Shown piece by piece: positions 7,947 through 16,456 of a stretch of DNA of 64,000 bases. The position numbers and the translations under genes were made by a program. Each line of letters starts with the position of its first letter. Positions within the stretch are counted from its first letter, which is position 1. Source of the stretch: Mycetocola reblochoni REB411. GTDB lineage: Bacteria > Actinomycetota > Actinomycetes > Actinomycetales > Microbacteriaceae. The stretch covers positions 1-64,000 of the forward strand of contig NZ_FUKR01000036.1 of assembly GCF_900163835.1 (NCBI RefSeq), given 5' to 3'. Under the pieces are notes generated by a model. That model was given only the letters and a program-made list of their open reading frames with translations. It did no database searches and was not told the origin of the DNA.

Positions 7947-8579
7947 TCAGTCGGCGCGCGTGCTGATCTGCAGCAGACCGTCGCCCGCGGGGGAGAGCGC
8001 GCCGATGACCGCGTCCGATGCAGCGATCTCCTCCACCAGGACCCGGTACTGCACGGTGAGCTCATCCCGCTGGGCGGGGTCGGCGACGCGTCCGTGGCGC
8101 AGCACATGGGGGACGAGGACGAGGCCGCCCGGCCTGATCAGGCGCAGGCCGTGCTCGACGTACTCGATGACGTGCTCCGGGTCGGCGTCGACGAGGACGA
8201 GGTCGTAGGAGTCGTCGTTCATGCGGGGCAGCACCTCGAGGGCCCTGCCATTGATCAGTCGGGTCCTGCTCGCGGCGATGCCGGCCGAGACGAAGGTCTG
8301 CCTCGCCAGCTGGAGGTGCTCGGGCTCGTTGTCGATGCTCGTCAGCACTGAACGCTCGGACACCGCTGTGAGGTACAGCCCCGACACGCCCGTCCCCGTG
8401 CCGATCTCGACGACGCTCCTGGCCTGCCCGGCGGCCGCGAGGACGGAGATCTGCGCCCCGAGCGACGGCGACACCGCCTCGATGCCGAGCTCGAGCGCGT
8501 GCTGGCGCGCGTTCCGGTACACCTCCGACTCGTCGACGACGTCGTTGATGTAGCGCCAATTGGCGTCGTGTTCGCTCAC
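7947..8579 (-). CDS. SAM-dependent O-methyltransferase (family 3 type)
   Basis: A 210-aa class I methyltransferase resembling the catechol/caffeoyl-CoA-type O-methyltransferases of actinobacteria. The SAM-binding motif is EIGTGTG (58-64). The segment DLVLVDADPEHV carries the acidic residues that bind metal and substrate in the family, and GGLVLVPHVLRHGRV corresponds to post-motif III. The substrate is unknown. The start is GTG with GGAGGAG about 6 nt upstream on the minus strand. In mycobacteria the homologue stands next to sigE, which is absent here; tatB follows divergently instead. Confidence 0.82.
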   Translation of the reverse strand: MSEHDANWRYINDVVDESEVYRNARQHALELGIEAVSPSLGAQISVLAAAGQARSVVEIGTGTGVSGLYLTAVSERSVLTSIDNEPEHLQLARQTFVSAGIAASRTRLINGRALEVLPRMNDDSYDLVLVDADPEHVIEYVEHGLRLIRPGGLVLVPHVLRHGRVADPAQRDELTVQYRVLVEEIAASDAVIGALSPAGDGLLQISTRAD

Positions 8580-8647
8580 CCAAGCTCCTCCGTGTGTCCC
8601 TCCAGATTAGTGGGGTGACGCGCAGACGCCGTGCGGCGCACGGCCTG

Positions 8648-8653
8648 TATCCT
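8648..8653 (+). promoter_or_regulatory. Leaderless-type -10 box of tatB
   Basis: TATCCT, 6 nt before the GTG start at 8660; no Shine-Dalgarno sequence lies between. Confidence 0.5.
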
Positions 8654-8659
8654 TGCGGG

Positions 8660-9100
8660 GTGGGCCTCACCTTCGACAAGCTGCTGATCATCGGCGTGAT
8701 CGCCGCGTTCCTGATCGGCCCGGAGAAGCTCCCCGGTTACGCCGCCAAGCTCGCGGAGCTGGTCAAGTCGGTCAGACGGATGGCGCGCGGCGCGCAGGAC
8801 CGGATGAAGGACGAGATGGGTCCTGAGTTCACCGACATCAACTGGAAGCAGATGGACCCGCGCCAGTACGATCCCCGCAGGATCATCAGGGATGCGCTGC
8901 TCGAGGAGGACGGTGCCACCCCGGCGCGCGAGCCCGCGGCGGGTGCGAACGGCATCGGGTCCAGCGGTGCGGCGGGGGCGGCGGCCGCGGTGGCCGGCAG
9001 CGCGGGCAGGGCGCTCGACGAGGACTACCTCGCCCGGGTGCGACGGCGACGCGCGGGCCAGGCGACGGGGCCCGTGCCGTTCGACGACGAAGCCAGCTGA
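8660..9100 (+). CDS. tatB: Sec-independent (Tat) translocase subunit TatB
   Basis: A 146-aa subunit of the twin-arginine translocase, which exports folded proteins. The N-terminus has one short membrane helix (LLIIGVIAAFLIGPEKLP) with the glutamate and the G-P hinge expected for TatA/B, followed by an amphipathic helix (AKLAELVKSVRRMARG) and a long flexible, alanine/glycine-rich tail. The sequence after the hinge and the genome position suggest TatB rather than TatA. GTG 8660 is chosen because it gives the standard start two residues before the helix and sits 6 nt behind TATCCT; upstream in-frame ATG 8594 would add an unrelated leader. It converges on mrp with a 5-bp gap. Confidence 0.85.
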   Translation: MGLTFDKLLIIGVIAAFLIGPEKLPGYAAKLAELVKSVRRMARGAQDRMKDEMGPEFTDINWKQMDPRQYDPRRIIRDALLEEDGATPAREPAAGANGIGSSGAAGAAAAVAGSAGRALDEDYLARVRRRRAGQATGPVPFDDEAS

Positions 9101-9105
9101 GCAGA

Positions 9106-10269
9106 TCAGCGCGGCGACAGACCGAGCGATCGCCCGCTCAGACCGCGTCCCCGCCTCGAGAGGCGCTCGGCGATCGCCCTGAGCGCGCGCGCAGCGGGAT
9201 CGGCGGGGGCGCCCAGCACGACGGGGGAGCCGGTGTCGCCGCCCTCGCGAAGTACGGAGCTGAGCGGAACGCTGCCGAGCAGCGCGACCGGCTCGGTGCC
9301 GGGCGATGCGCTGCTCAGCCTCTCGGCGACCCGCGCACCGCCGCCGGAACCGAACAGCTCGAGGGTGCTGCCGTCGGCGAGGACCACGGGGGACATCGTC
9401 TCGACCACGCCGACGACCGTCTGGCCGCTCTGCCTGGCCACGGTCCCGCTGCGCACCGCGACGTCGGAGGCGGCGTGCTGCGGCGTGGTCACGACGACGA
9501 CCTCGGCGTTGGGCAGCAGCTGACCGAGCGAGATGGCGACATCGCCCGTGCCCGGCGGCAGGTCGATGAGCAGGACGTCGAGGTCGCCGAAGTGCACGTC
9601 GCCCAAGAACTGCTCGATCGTGCGGTGCAGCATCGGGCCGCGCCACGCCACGGCGGCGGCCGGGTCCTCGAGGAACATGCCGATCGAGATGACGGCGACG
9701 CCGTGAGCGCGTGGAGGCACGATCATGTCACCGACCCGGGTCGGCGGGGTCGCCCGTCCCGACGCGTCGACGAGGCCGAGCAGCCCGGGGATGGAGAAGC
9801 CGTGCACGTCGGCGTCCACCAGGCCGACGTTGAGGCCGTCAGAGGCGAGGGCCGCGGCGAGGTTGGCCGTCACGGTGGACTTCCCGACGCCGCCCTTGCC
9901 GCTGGTGACCGCGATCACGCGCGTCAGGCTTCCGGGGCCGAACGGCATCCGCCGTGTGGCCCCGCGCAGGCGCTCGGTCAGGGCGGTCCTCTGCTCCGGG
10001 GTCATCACGCCCACCTGGATGACGGCGTTGCCCTCACCGACGACCCCCTCGACGGCTGAGGTGACGGCGCGCTCGATCGTCGTCGCCGCGGGACAGCCCA
10101 CGATGGTGAGCCGGATCTCGACGGTGACCGCGCCGTCCCGTGCCGTCACCTCGCCCACCATGCCCAGTTCGGGGAGCGGGCGGCGCAGCTCCGGGTCGAT
10201 GACCGTGCCGAGCGCCGCCGTGACCCGCTCGACGAGCTCGGCGTCCGAGGGCTGCCGCGTGTCCGTCAC
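9106..10269 (-). CDS. mrp: Mrp/ApbC-type Fe-S cluster carrier ATPase
   Basis: A 387-aa cytosolic P-loop ATPase that probably holds or transfers Fe-S clusters. Residues 1-95 form a MIP18/DUF59 domain with the VGCPAATTIE motif. The ATPase domain follows, with a deviant Walker A SGKGGVGKST (123-132) and the DLLLIDLPPGTGD type switch as VLLIDLPPGTGD. The CxxC pair found near the C-terminus of many Mrp proteins is missing: the segment after ETMSP contains no cysteine, which I recall also for mycobacterial Mrp. It overlaps the upstream MgtE-like gene by 4 bp (ATGA) and so is in an operon with it. Confidence 0.9.
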   Translation of the reverse strand: MTDTRQPSDAELVERVTAALGTVIDPELRRPLPELGMVGEVTARDGAVTVEIRLTIVGCPAATTIERAVTSAVEGVVGEGNAVIQVGVMTPEQRTALTERLRGATRRMPFGPGSLTRVIAVTSGKGGVGKSTVTANLAAALASDGLNVGLVDADVHGFSIPGLLGLVDASGRATPPTRVGDMIVPPRAHGVAVISIGMFLEDPAAAVAWRGPMLHRTIEQFLGDVHFGDLDVLLIDLPPGTGDVAISLGQLLPNAEVVVVTTPQHAASDVAVRSGTVARQSGQTVVGVVETMSPVVLADGSTLELFGSGGGARVAERLSSASPGTEPVALLGSVPLSSVLREGGDTGSPVVLGAPADPAARALRAIAERLSRRGRGLSGRSLGLSPR

Positions 10270-11537
10270 GGGGCGGGGTTGCGCGGCGGACGGGACCCCG
10301 GCGCGGGTTCGGCGTTGCGCCAGTCCTCCGGCAGCAGGAAGTCGAGGACGTCGTCCACAGTGACCAGCCCGATCAGCCGTCCCACCGTGTCGACAACGGG
10401 GACGGAGACGAGGTTGTAGCTGGCCAGCACCCGCGCCACCTCCGCGGCGGGCGCCGTCGGCAGCACGGGGGCGACGTCGGTGACGACGAGGCTCGACAGC
10501 CGCTCGTGCGGTGCGTAGCGCAGCATCTGCTGGAAGTGCACGATGCCGAGGAAGCGGCCCGTCGGCGTCTCGTACGGCGGAAGCGTGACACAGACCGCCG
10601 CGCCCAGTGCGGGGGCGAGCTCCTGACGCCGGATGACGGCGAGACCCTCGGCGACGGTGGCGTCGCCGGAGAGGATGATCGGGTCGGTGGTCATCAGACC
10701 GCCGGCCGTGTCCGGCTCGTAGCTGAGCAGGATGCGCACGTCCTCGGCCTCGTCGGGCTCCATCAGGCCAAGCAGACGCTCGGTCCGGGTCTCGGGGAGC
10801 TGCCCGAGCAGGTCGGCGGCGTCGTCCGGCTGCATCCTGTTCATCACCTCGGCGGTCCGCTCGTCGCTCAGCCCGGCGACGACGCGCAGCTGGTCGGCCT
10901 CCTCCATCTCCTCGAGCGCGTCGGCGAGGCGCTCGTCCGGCAGCTGCGCCGCCGCCTCGCGCATGCGCCGCTCGGGCAGATCAAGCAACGCATGGGCGAG
11001 GTCGGCCGCGCGCAGGTCGCTGAAGGTCGCGACCAGCCGCTCGGCCGACTGCGCCTCCGACTGCCCGGAGCGCTCCCTGATCTCCGACCAGTCGGCGAAG
11101 CCGGTGCTGCCGCGGCCGAAGCGCGCGCCGCCCGTGCGGGGCCGGCGGACGAAATACTGCGAGACCTCCCACGCGCCCGGCGTGCTCGGCTCGATCGCGA
11201 TGTCCTCGATGACGCCCTCGCCGCTGCCGTCGACGAAGTCGACCTTGCGGCCGAGCAGCTCGGCGATCGCCCTGACCTCGCCGCCTCGCTGCTGGAACCG
11301 CCGCAGGTTGACCATGCCGGTGGTGATGACCTGGCCACCGGCGATGGAGATGATGCGGCCGATCGGGACGAACACCTGACGACGGCCGGGGATCTCGACG
11401 ATGAGGCCGAGGACGCTCGGCGGCGCCGAACGGCGGTTGATCAGCAGGACGTCCCTGACCTTGCCGACGCGGTCGCCCGCCGGGTCGAAGACGTTGCATC
11501 CGACGAGACGGGCGAGGAAGACCTTGGGAGAGCTCAC
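10266..11537 (-). CDS. MgtE N-domain and CBS-domain protein (soluble magnesium-sensor-like)
   Basis: A 423-aa protein. Order of domains: a PRC-barrel-like region (about 1-120), an MgtE intracellular N domain (about 165-275, with repeated LPDERLADALEEME-like helices) and two CBS motifs (about 285-405). The transmembrane channel domain of MgtE magnesium transporters is absent and no hydrophobic segments are seen, so it is more likely a regulator or sensor than a transporter. The family is conserved in actinobacteria, next to mrp. GTG start; on the minus strand TAGCGT stands 6 nt before it. Overlaps mrp by 4 bp. Confidence 0.82.
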   Translation of the reverse strand: MSSPKVFLARLVGCNVFDPAGDRVGKVRDVLLINRRSAPPSVLGLIVEIPGRRQVFVPIGRIISIAGGQVITTGMVNLRRFQQRGGEVRAIAELLGRKVDFVDGSGEGVIEDIAIEPSTPGAWEVSQYFVRRPRTGGARFGRGSTGFADWSEIRERSGQSEAQSAERLVATFSDLRAADLAHALLDLPERRMREAAAQLPDERLADALEEMEEADQLRVVAGLSDERTAEVMNRMQPDDAADLLGQLPETRTERLLGLMEPDEAEDVRILLSYEPDTAGGLMTTDPIILSGDATVAEGLAVIRRQELAPALGAAVCVTLPPYETPTGRFLGIVHFQQMLRYAPHERLSSLVVTDVAPVLPTAPAAEVARVLASYNLVSVPVVDTVGRLIGLVTVDDVLDFLLPEDWRNAEPAPGSRPPRNPAP

Positions 11538-11543
11538 CCGTCC

Positions 11544-11549
11544 ACGCTA
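11544..11549 (-). promoter_or_regulatory. Leaderless-type -10 box of the MgtE-like/mrp operon
   Basis: Minus-strand TAGCGT with a 6-nt spacer (GGACGG) to the GTG start at 11537. Confidence 0.5.
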
Positions 11550-11652
11550 CAGCGCTTACCCGCTCCCCGCCTGGCGGGGCCGCGGGGCCGTGGCCCCGGG
11601 TCAGCCGCGACACCGGGGGTGCGATCGCGGCGCGGAGTGGGATGATGGGGGA

Positions 11653-12168
11653 GTGAGCACACCGCAGAACACCCGACGCCTTCGCGGCCTGGATGCCCAG
11701 CGTCTGCCCGAGGGCGAGACCGTTGCCAGCTTCGCCACCTACTCCGACGCCCTCCAGGCGGTCGACCGGCTGGCCAAGGCCGAGCTCCCCGTCGCAGGGC
11801 TGAGCATCGTCGGCGACGGGTTGAAGAGCGTCGAGCGGGTGACGGGGGCGCTGAGCTACGGCAAGGCCGCGGCCGGAGGTGCGCTGTCCGGCGCATGGCT
11901 GGGACTGTTCCTCGGGCTGATGCTCATCATCATCAACCCCGCGACCAACCTCGTCTACCTGGGCGCGGCCGTCGCGATCGGCGCCGCATTCGGCATCCTC
12001 TTCGCGCTGGTCAACTACTCGATCAGCCGTCGTCGGCGCGACTTCACCTCGACGATGCAGGTCGTCGCCAGCAGCTACGTGATCATCGCCGAACGTGGCG
12101 TCGGCGAGCAGGTGCGCCGTGCTCTCGCCGCCGACGCGGGCAACACGCTGGAGCGCCCCGCGCTCTGA
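11653..12168 (+). CDS. General stress protein, YflT-like membrane protein
   Basis: A 171-aa protein. The N-terminal part (about 15-60, ETVASFATYSDALQAVDRLA) resembles the YflT/17M general stress domain, and two long hydrophobic helices follow (about 75-120) before a basic segment and a C-terminal alpha/beta region. It is a common actinobacterial stress-family protein found close to the MgtE-like gene; the molecular function is unknown. The start is GTG 11653 just after GGGGGA; the longer in-frame reading from 11401 overlaps the divergent gene and is not homologous. A convergent terminator follows. Confidence 0.75.
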   Translation: MSTPQNTRRLRGLDAQRLPEGETVASFATYSDALQAVDRLAKAELPVAGLSIVGDGLKSVERVTGALSYGKAAAGGALSGAWLGLFLGLMLIIINPATNLVYLGAAVAIGAAFGILFALVNYSISRRRRDFTSTMQVVASSYVIIAERGVGEQVRRALAADAGNTLERPAL

Positions 12169-12176
12169 ACGTCCCC

Positions 12177-12205
12177 GGCCCCGGCATCTCGATGATGCCG
12201 GGGCC
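12177..12205. terminator. Convergent terminator between the stress protein and pepP
   Basis: Perfect 12-bp stem (12177-12188 with 12194-12205), 5-nt TCGAT loop, 8 bp after the stress-protein stop and 29 bp from the end of pepP. Confidence 0.85.
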
Positions 12206-12234
12206 GAACGCTGTGCTCAGGACGGGCGTCGTCC

Positions 12235-13641
12235 TCAGCGGGACAGCCAGTCCTCGATCTCGGCGACGGTGCGGGGGATCGCTGCGGAGAGGTTCTCCGC
12301 CCCGGTCGCGGTCACGAGGATGTCGTCCTCGATGCGGACGCCGATGCCGCGGAGCTCCTCGGGGACCGTGAGGTCGTCCGGCTGGAAGTACAGCCCCGGC
12401 TCGATCGTGAAGACCATGCCCTCCTCGACGACGCCGTCGTAGTACATCTCCCGCCGGGCCTGGGCGCAGTCGTGGACGTCGAGCCCGAGGTGGTGGCTCG
12501 TCCCGTGCACCATGTACCTGCGGTGGTACTGCAGCTCCGGCAGGAGCGACTCCTCCGCGCTCACCGGCAGCAGCCCCCACTCCGCCGTGCGTGCGGCGAT
12601 AATGCGCATCGCGGCCTCGTGCACCTCGTGGAAGCGGATGCCGGGCCGGACGATCGCCAGCGCCGCGTCCGCGGCCTCGAGGACCGCCTCGTACACGCGG
12701 CGCTGCACGTCGCTGAACCGCCCCGAGACGGGGAGCGTGCGGGTGATGTCCGCGGTGTAGAGGCTGTCGACCTCGACGCCCGCGTCGAGAAGGACGAGAT
12801 CGCCGGCGTCGACCCGTCCGTCGTTGCGGGTCCAGTGCAGGATGCAGGCGTGGTCGCCGGCGGCGGCGATCGTGTCGTAGCCGGTCTGGTTGCCCTCCAG
12901 CCGGGCGCGGCTCGCGAAGGCGCCCTCGATGACGCGCTCGCCGCGCGCGCGGCCGATCGCGTCGTCGACCGTTGCGACGACGTCGCCGAACCCCGCCGCG
13001 GTCGCCGCGACGGCGGCACGGAGCTCGTCGATCTCGAAAGCGTCCTTGACCAGGCGCAGCTCGGAGGTGACGCGGGCGAGCGCTCCGTCGGCGTCGTCGA
13101 GCGTCACGTCGCCGCGCTCCGGGGTGAACTCGGCCAGCTCCCGCGTCTGCACGCCCAGCTCGGTCGCGACCTGCGCCAGGCTCGGCCGGGGACCGATCCA
13201 GAATTCGCCGACCGTGGCGTTGGCGTAGAACTCGGTGGAGTCCCTGCCCGCCGGGCCGCGGAAGTAGAGAACGTCGGAGCGTCCCCCGTCGCGGCTGTCG
13301 ATCACGAGCACGGAGTCCGGCTCGCTGGCAGAGCCCCAGCCGGTGAGGTGGGCGAACGACGAGTGCGCCCGGAACGGGTAGTCGCAGTCGTTGTTGCGGG
13401 GCTTCAGTGCCCCGGCCTCGACGACGACGCGAACGCCGGGGAACGCCGCCGCCACCGCGTCACGGCGGGCGAGGGAGAACGCCGCGACGGGGTTCGCCTC
13501 GGCGGACACAGCCTCCCGGTCGGCCCAGCCGGAGCCGATGAACTCCTGGAAGGCGGTGGAGGAGGGGGTGGTGGAGCGGTTGCGGTTCTCCGCAGCGGTG
13601 TCGTCGCTCGTGCTGGTCTGGTCTCGTGTCGCCTCGGTCAT
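12235..13641 (-). CDS. pepP: Xaa-Pro aminopeptidase (M24B)
   Basis: A 468-aa metallopeptidase that removes an N-terminal residue linked to proline. Residues 40-190 form the aminopeptidase P N-terminal domain; the pita-bread catalytic domain follows. All five metal ligands are present: D286 (LLDAG), D298 (TADITRT), H383 (HGTSHHLGLDVHD), E414 (FTIEPGLY) and E438 (GVRIEDDI). The first 30 residues are polar and low complexity. On the minus strand GACAAT stands 6 nt before the ATG, with GGAGG in the spacer, so the mode of initiation is unclear. Single gene, cytosolic. Confidence 0.93.
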   Translation of the reverse strand: MTEATRDQTSTSDDTAAENRNRSTTPSSTAFQEFIGSGWADREAVSAEANPVAAFSLARRDAVAAAFPGVRVVVEAGALKPRNNDCDYPFRAHSSFAHLTGWGSASEPDSVLVIDSRDGGRSDVLYFRGPAGRDSTEFYANATVGEFWIGPRPSLAQVATELGVQTRELAEFTPERGDVTLDDADGALARVTSELRLVKDAFEIDELRAAVAATAAGFGDVVATVDDAIGRARGERVIEGAFASRARLEGNQTGYDTIAAAGDHACILHWTRNDGRVDAGDLVLLDAGVEVDSLYTADITRTLPVSGRFSDVQRRVYEAVLEAADAALAIVRPGIRFHEVHEAAMRIIAARTAEWGLLPVSAEESLLPELQYHRRYMVHGTSHHLGLDVHDCAQARREMYYDGVVEEGMVFTIEPGLYFQPDDLTVPEELRGIGVRIEDDILVTATGAENLSAAIPRTVAEIEDWLSR

Positions 13642-13723
13642 GCCTCCATTGTCTCACCGTCGGGCCGCGCCGATGTCGCGGGAGGAGGGCGAGGCCGCGC
13701 ACCGCCTCGGCCGGGCGCAGATC

Positions 13724-13729
13724 TAAGAT
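13724..13729 (+). promoter_or_regulatory. Leaderless-type -10 box of the PHP gene
   Basis: TAAGAT, followed by the 6-nt spacer GAGGGG and ATG 13736. GAGGGG is purine rich but touches the ATG, too close for a normal ribosome site. Confidence 0.5.
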
Positions 13730-13735
13730 GAGGGG

Positions 13736-14614
13736 ATGCGCACAGGGTCACCGGCGGGCGTTCCCGCCGATCTGCACACCCACTCGGTGGTGTCCGACGG
13801 TACCGAGAGCCCCGATCGGCTCGTCGAGTCGGCGGCGGCGGCCGGTCTGGCGACCGTGGCGCTCACCGACCACGACTCCACCGCCGGCTGGGCGGAGGCG
13901 GCCGCCGCGGCGCAGCGCACCGGGCTGACGCTCATCCCCGGCATGGAGCTGAGCACCGCCGACGGTCCCGCGAGCGTCCATCTGCTCGCCTACCTGTTCG
14001 ACCCGGCGGACCCCGACCTGGTCGCCGAGACCTCCCGTATCCGGGACGCCCGGCTGCACCGGGCGGAGACGATCGTGCACCGGCTGGGGAAGGACTACGC
14101 GCTCAGCTGGGAGGACGTCCTCGCCCAGACCACGCCGGGCGCGACGGTGGGGCGGCCGCACATCGCCGACGCGCTCGTCGCCCGCGGCTTCGTCCCCACG
14201 CGCAGCGACGCCTTCGCGAGCATCCTCCACCCGCGTGCGGGGTATTACATCCCCCACTACGCGCCCCCGATCGAGCAGGGCATCGAGCTCGTGCGGGCGG
14301 CGGGGGGCGTACCCGTCATCGCCCACCCCGCCACTCACGGACGTAGCAGGATGACGGACGAGCGGCGGCTGGGCGCGCTCGTCGACAGGGGCCTGGCCGG
14401 CGTCGAGGTCGATCACAGGGAGAACACCCCCTCCGGCAGGCTCCGGCTCATCGAGCTCGCCCAGCGGTTCGGGCTGATCATGACCGGGTCGAGCGACTAC
14501 CACGGCGAGGGCAAGCCCAACCGGCTGGGCGAGAACACCACCTCGGCCGCGGCCCTCGCGGAGATCATCGTGCAGGGGACGGGGTCCTCGCCCGTGTTCC
14601 CCCCGCTTGGCTGA
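13736..14614 (+). CDS. PHP-domain metal-dependent phosphoesterase
   Basis: A 292-aa PHP-superfamily protein of the YciV/TrpH type, enzymes that act on 3',5'-nucleotides or on 5' ends of RNA with metal ions. The metal-binding motifs are complete: DLHTHSVVSDG near residue 12, LTDHDST near 42, an internal VIAHPATHG and the C-terminal SSDYHGEGKPNRLG. No membrane or signal segment. The substrate cannot be fixed from sequence; a nucleotide phosphatase or 5'-exoribonuclease role is most likely by family. Transcribed alone and convergent with the DEAD helicase. Confidence 0.85.
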   Translation: MRTGSPAGVPADLHTHSVVSDGTESPDRLVESAAAAGLATVALTDHDSTAGWAEAAAAAQRTGLTLIPGMELSTADGPASVHLLAYLFDPADPDLVAETSRIRDARLHRAETIVHRLGKDYALSWEDVLAQTTPGATVGRPHIADALVARGFVPTRSDAFASILHPRAGYYIPHYAPPIEQGIELVRAAGGVPVIAHPATHGRSRMTDERRLGALVDRGLAGVEVDHRENTPSGRLRLIELAQRFGLIMTGSSDYHGEGKPNRLGENTTSAAALAEIIVQGTGSSPVFPPLG

Positions 14615-14758
14615 TCAGCGCTGACCGCTGCTGGCCGGCGTTGACCGGTACGGACCGGCACTGTTCGGCGCGGCCCGCCGCGCGGCCGGCGCCCCGGCCG
14701 GCCAGAGGACAGGAACCGCGCGCCGCGCGCGAGTGCTCGTGGGCGGAAGCGACGACGA

Positions 14759-14793
14759 ACGCCCGCCGACCGGCGGAACCGGACGGCGGGCGT
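14759..14793. terminator. Convergent terminator between the PHP gene and the DEAD helicase
   Basis: 10-bp stem (14759-14768 with 14784-14793) around a 15-nt loop that itself contains CCGG/CCGG, placed 29 bp from the helicase stop. The other 140 bp after the PHP gene are GC-rich with no coding signal I can support. Confidence 0.65.
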
Positions 14794-14821
14794 CGTGACT
14801 GGGGGCGTAGTCCCCGATGGG

Positions 14822-16303
14822 TTAGGCCTGGGTCTGCTCGCCCTGCGTGCTCGTCCCGCCGACCTGGGTCTGCTCGCCCTGCTGGCCCCCGCGGCGCCGG
14901 GTGCGGCTGCGGCGACGGCGGGAGGAGGACGAGGACGAGCCGTGCGGCGCCTCGCCACCGTCCGTGGCCGCTGAGGAGGACCGGGCGCCGGTGGGGGCGT
15001 CGTTCCTCGCCGTCTCGGAGCCGGTCGTGCGGCCACCGGAGTGGTTCCGCGAGCGTGAGGCACCGTCCGACCCGCGCGAGCCCTGGCTGCGCGACCCGGT
15101 CCCCGCCGTCGCCGACCGGCTGGGGATCAGCCGGCCCTTCGTCCCCTCGGGGATGTTGAGGTCGGTGTACAGGTGCGGCGACGACGAGTAGGTCTCCGTC
15201 GGCTCCGGCTGTCCGAAGTCCAGCGCCTTGTTGATCAGGGCCCACTTGTGCAGGTCCTCCCAATCGACGAAGGTCACCGCGATGCCCGTCTTGCCGGCGC
15301 GGCCGGTGCGGCCGACACGGTGCAGGTAGGTCTTCTCGTCGTCGGGGATGGTGTGGTTGATCACGTGCGTGACGTCGTCGACGTCGATGCCGCGCGCGGC
15401 CACGTCCGTCGCGATGAGCACGTCCTTCTTGCCCGCCTTGAACGCCGCCATCGCGCGCTCGCGCTGCTCCTGGCCGAGGTCGCCGTGGACGGCCGCCGCG
15501 TTGAAGCCCCTGTCGCCGAGTTCCTCGACGAGGCGGGCGGCGGCGCGCTTGGTCCGGGTGAAGATGACCGTCTTGCCCCTGTCCTCGGCCTGGAGGATGC
15601 GGGAGATGACCTCGTCCTTGTCCAAGGAGTGGGCACGGTAGATGAGGTGGTTGATGTTCGCCTGCGTGAGCCCCTCGTCGGGGTCACTCGCCCTGATGTG
15701 CACGGGGCGCGTCATGAAGCGCCGCGCGAGCGTCACGATCGGGCCGGGCATGGTCGCCGAGAACAGCATGGTGTGCCGAACGGCCGGAACCTTGGCGAAC
15801 AGCGTCTCGATGTCCGACAGGAAGCCCAGATCGAGCATCTTGTCCGCCTCGTCGAGCACCATCTCGGTGACGTGGCTGAGGTCGAGCAGGCGCTGACGCA
15901 TGAGGTCGATGAGGCGCCCCGGCGTTCCGACGACGACCTGCGCACCGGCCTTCAGCTGCTCGATCTGACCCTCGTAGGCCTTGCCGCCGTAGATCGAGGC
16001 GATCGCCGTGGAGCGATTCGACGCCGCCAGCTCGATGTCCTCGGTCACCTGGACGGCGAGCTCGCGGGTCGGCACGACGATCAGCGCGACGACGCCGGGG
16101 GCCGGGTCGGCGCCGATCCGCTGGAGCAGCGGGATGCCGAAGCCGAAGGTCTTGCCTGTGCCGGTCTTGGCCTGGCCGATGATGTCCTGCCCGGTGAGGG
16201 CGAGGGGGATGGTCTGTTCCTGGATGGGGAAGGGCTCGATGATGCCCTTGTCTGCGAGCGCGTCGACGATGTCGGCGTCGACCCCGAGATCACGGAAAGT
16301 CAC
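14822..16303 (-). CDS. DEAD-box RNA helicase, RhlE-like
   Basis: A 493-aa ATP-dependent RNA helicase. Motifs in order: Q motif (FPIQEQT), Walker A AKTGTGKT (45-52), PTRELA, TPGR, DEAD (151-154), SAT (182-184) and HRVGRTGR in the second RecA domain. The last ~110 residues are disordered and rich in Ser/Arg/Gly, ending in a basic RRRRSRTRRR tract and two GEQTQ repeats, as in RNA-binding tails of actinobacterial RhlE proteins. The start is taken as GTG 16303 (MTFRDLG), the usual family N-terminus; the frame stays open far upstream but without homology. No good ribosome site precedes it. Divergent from the ferritin-like gene. Confidence 0.92.
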   Translation of the reverse strand: MTFRDLGVDADIVDALADKGIIEPFPIQEQTIPLALTGQDIIGQAKTGTGKTFGFGIPLLQRIGADPAPGVVALIVVPTRELAVQVTEDIELAASNRSTAIASIYGGKAYEGQIEQLKAGAQVVVGTPGRLIDLMRQRLLDLSHVTEMVLDEADKMLDLGFLSDIETLFAKVPAVRHTMLFSATMPGPIVTLARRFMTRPVHIRASDPDEGLTQANINHLIYRAHSLDKDEVISRILQAEDRGKTVIFTRTKRAAARLVEELGDRGFNAAAVHGDLGQEQRERAMAAFKAGKKDVLIATDVAARGIDVDDVTHVINHTIPDDEKTYLHRVGRTGRAGKTGIAVTFVDWEDLHKWALINKALDFGQPEPTETYSSSPHLYTDLNIPEGTKGRLIPSRSATAGTGSRSQGSRGSDGASRSRNHSGGRTTGSETARNDAPTGARSSSAATDGGEAPHGSSSSSSRRRRSRTRRRGGQQGEQTQVGGTSTQGEQTQA

Positions 16304-16335
16304 GGTGATGTACTGCCTGTCTGGAAAGAAGCGGC

Positions 16336-16364
16336 CTACGCCTTGCTTCGTTCCTCCGGCGTAG
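16336..16364 (-). promoter_or_regulatory. Inverted repeat in the helicase 5' leader
   Basis: Minus-strand CTACGCC (16364-16358) and GGCGTAG (16342-16336) form a 7-bp stem around a 15-nt loop that contains GGAGGAACG. It lies about 32 nt before the helicase start. It could be a leader hairpin exposing or hiding a purine-rich site, or chance. Confidence 0.3.
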
Positions 16365-16444
16365 CACCCCGATCCGTCGCCGGGGCTGGCTGCAACACTA
16401 GCGCAGCACGCGGTGCATTCCCTGGAGGCGGGCCGGGGTGCACG

Positions 16445-16450
16445 TAGACT
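16445..16450 (+). promoter_or_regulatory. Leaderless-type -10 box of the ferritin-like gene
   Basis: TAGACT with a 6-nt spacer (GACGCC) before GTG 16457. Confidence 0.5.
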
Positions 16451-16456
16451 GACGCC

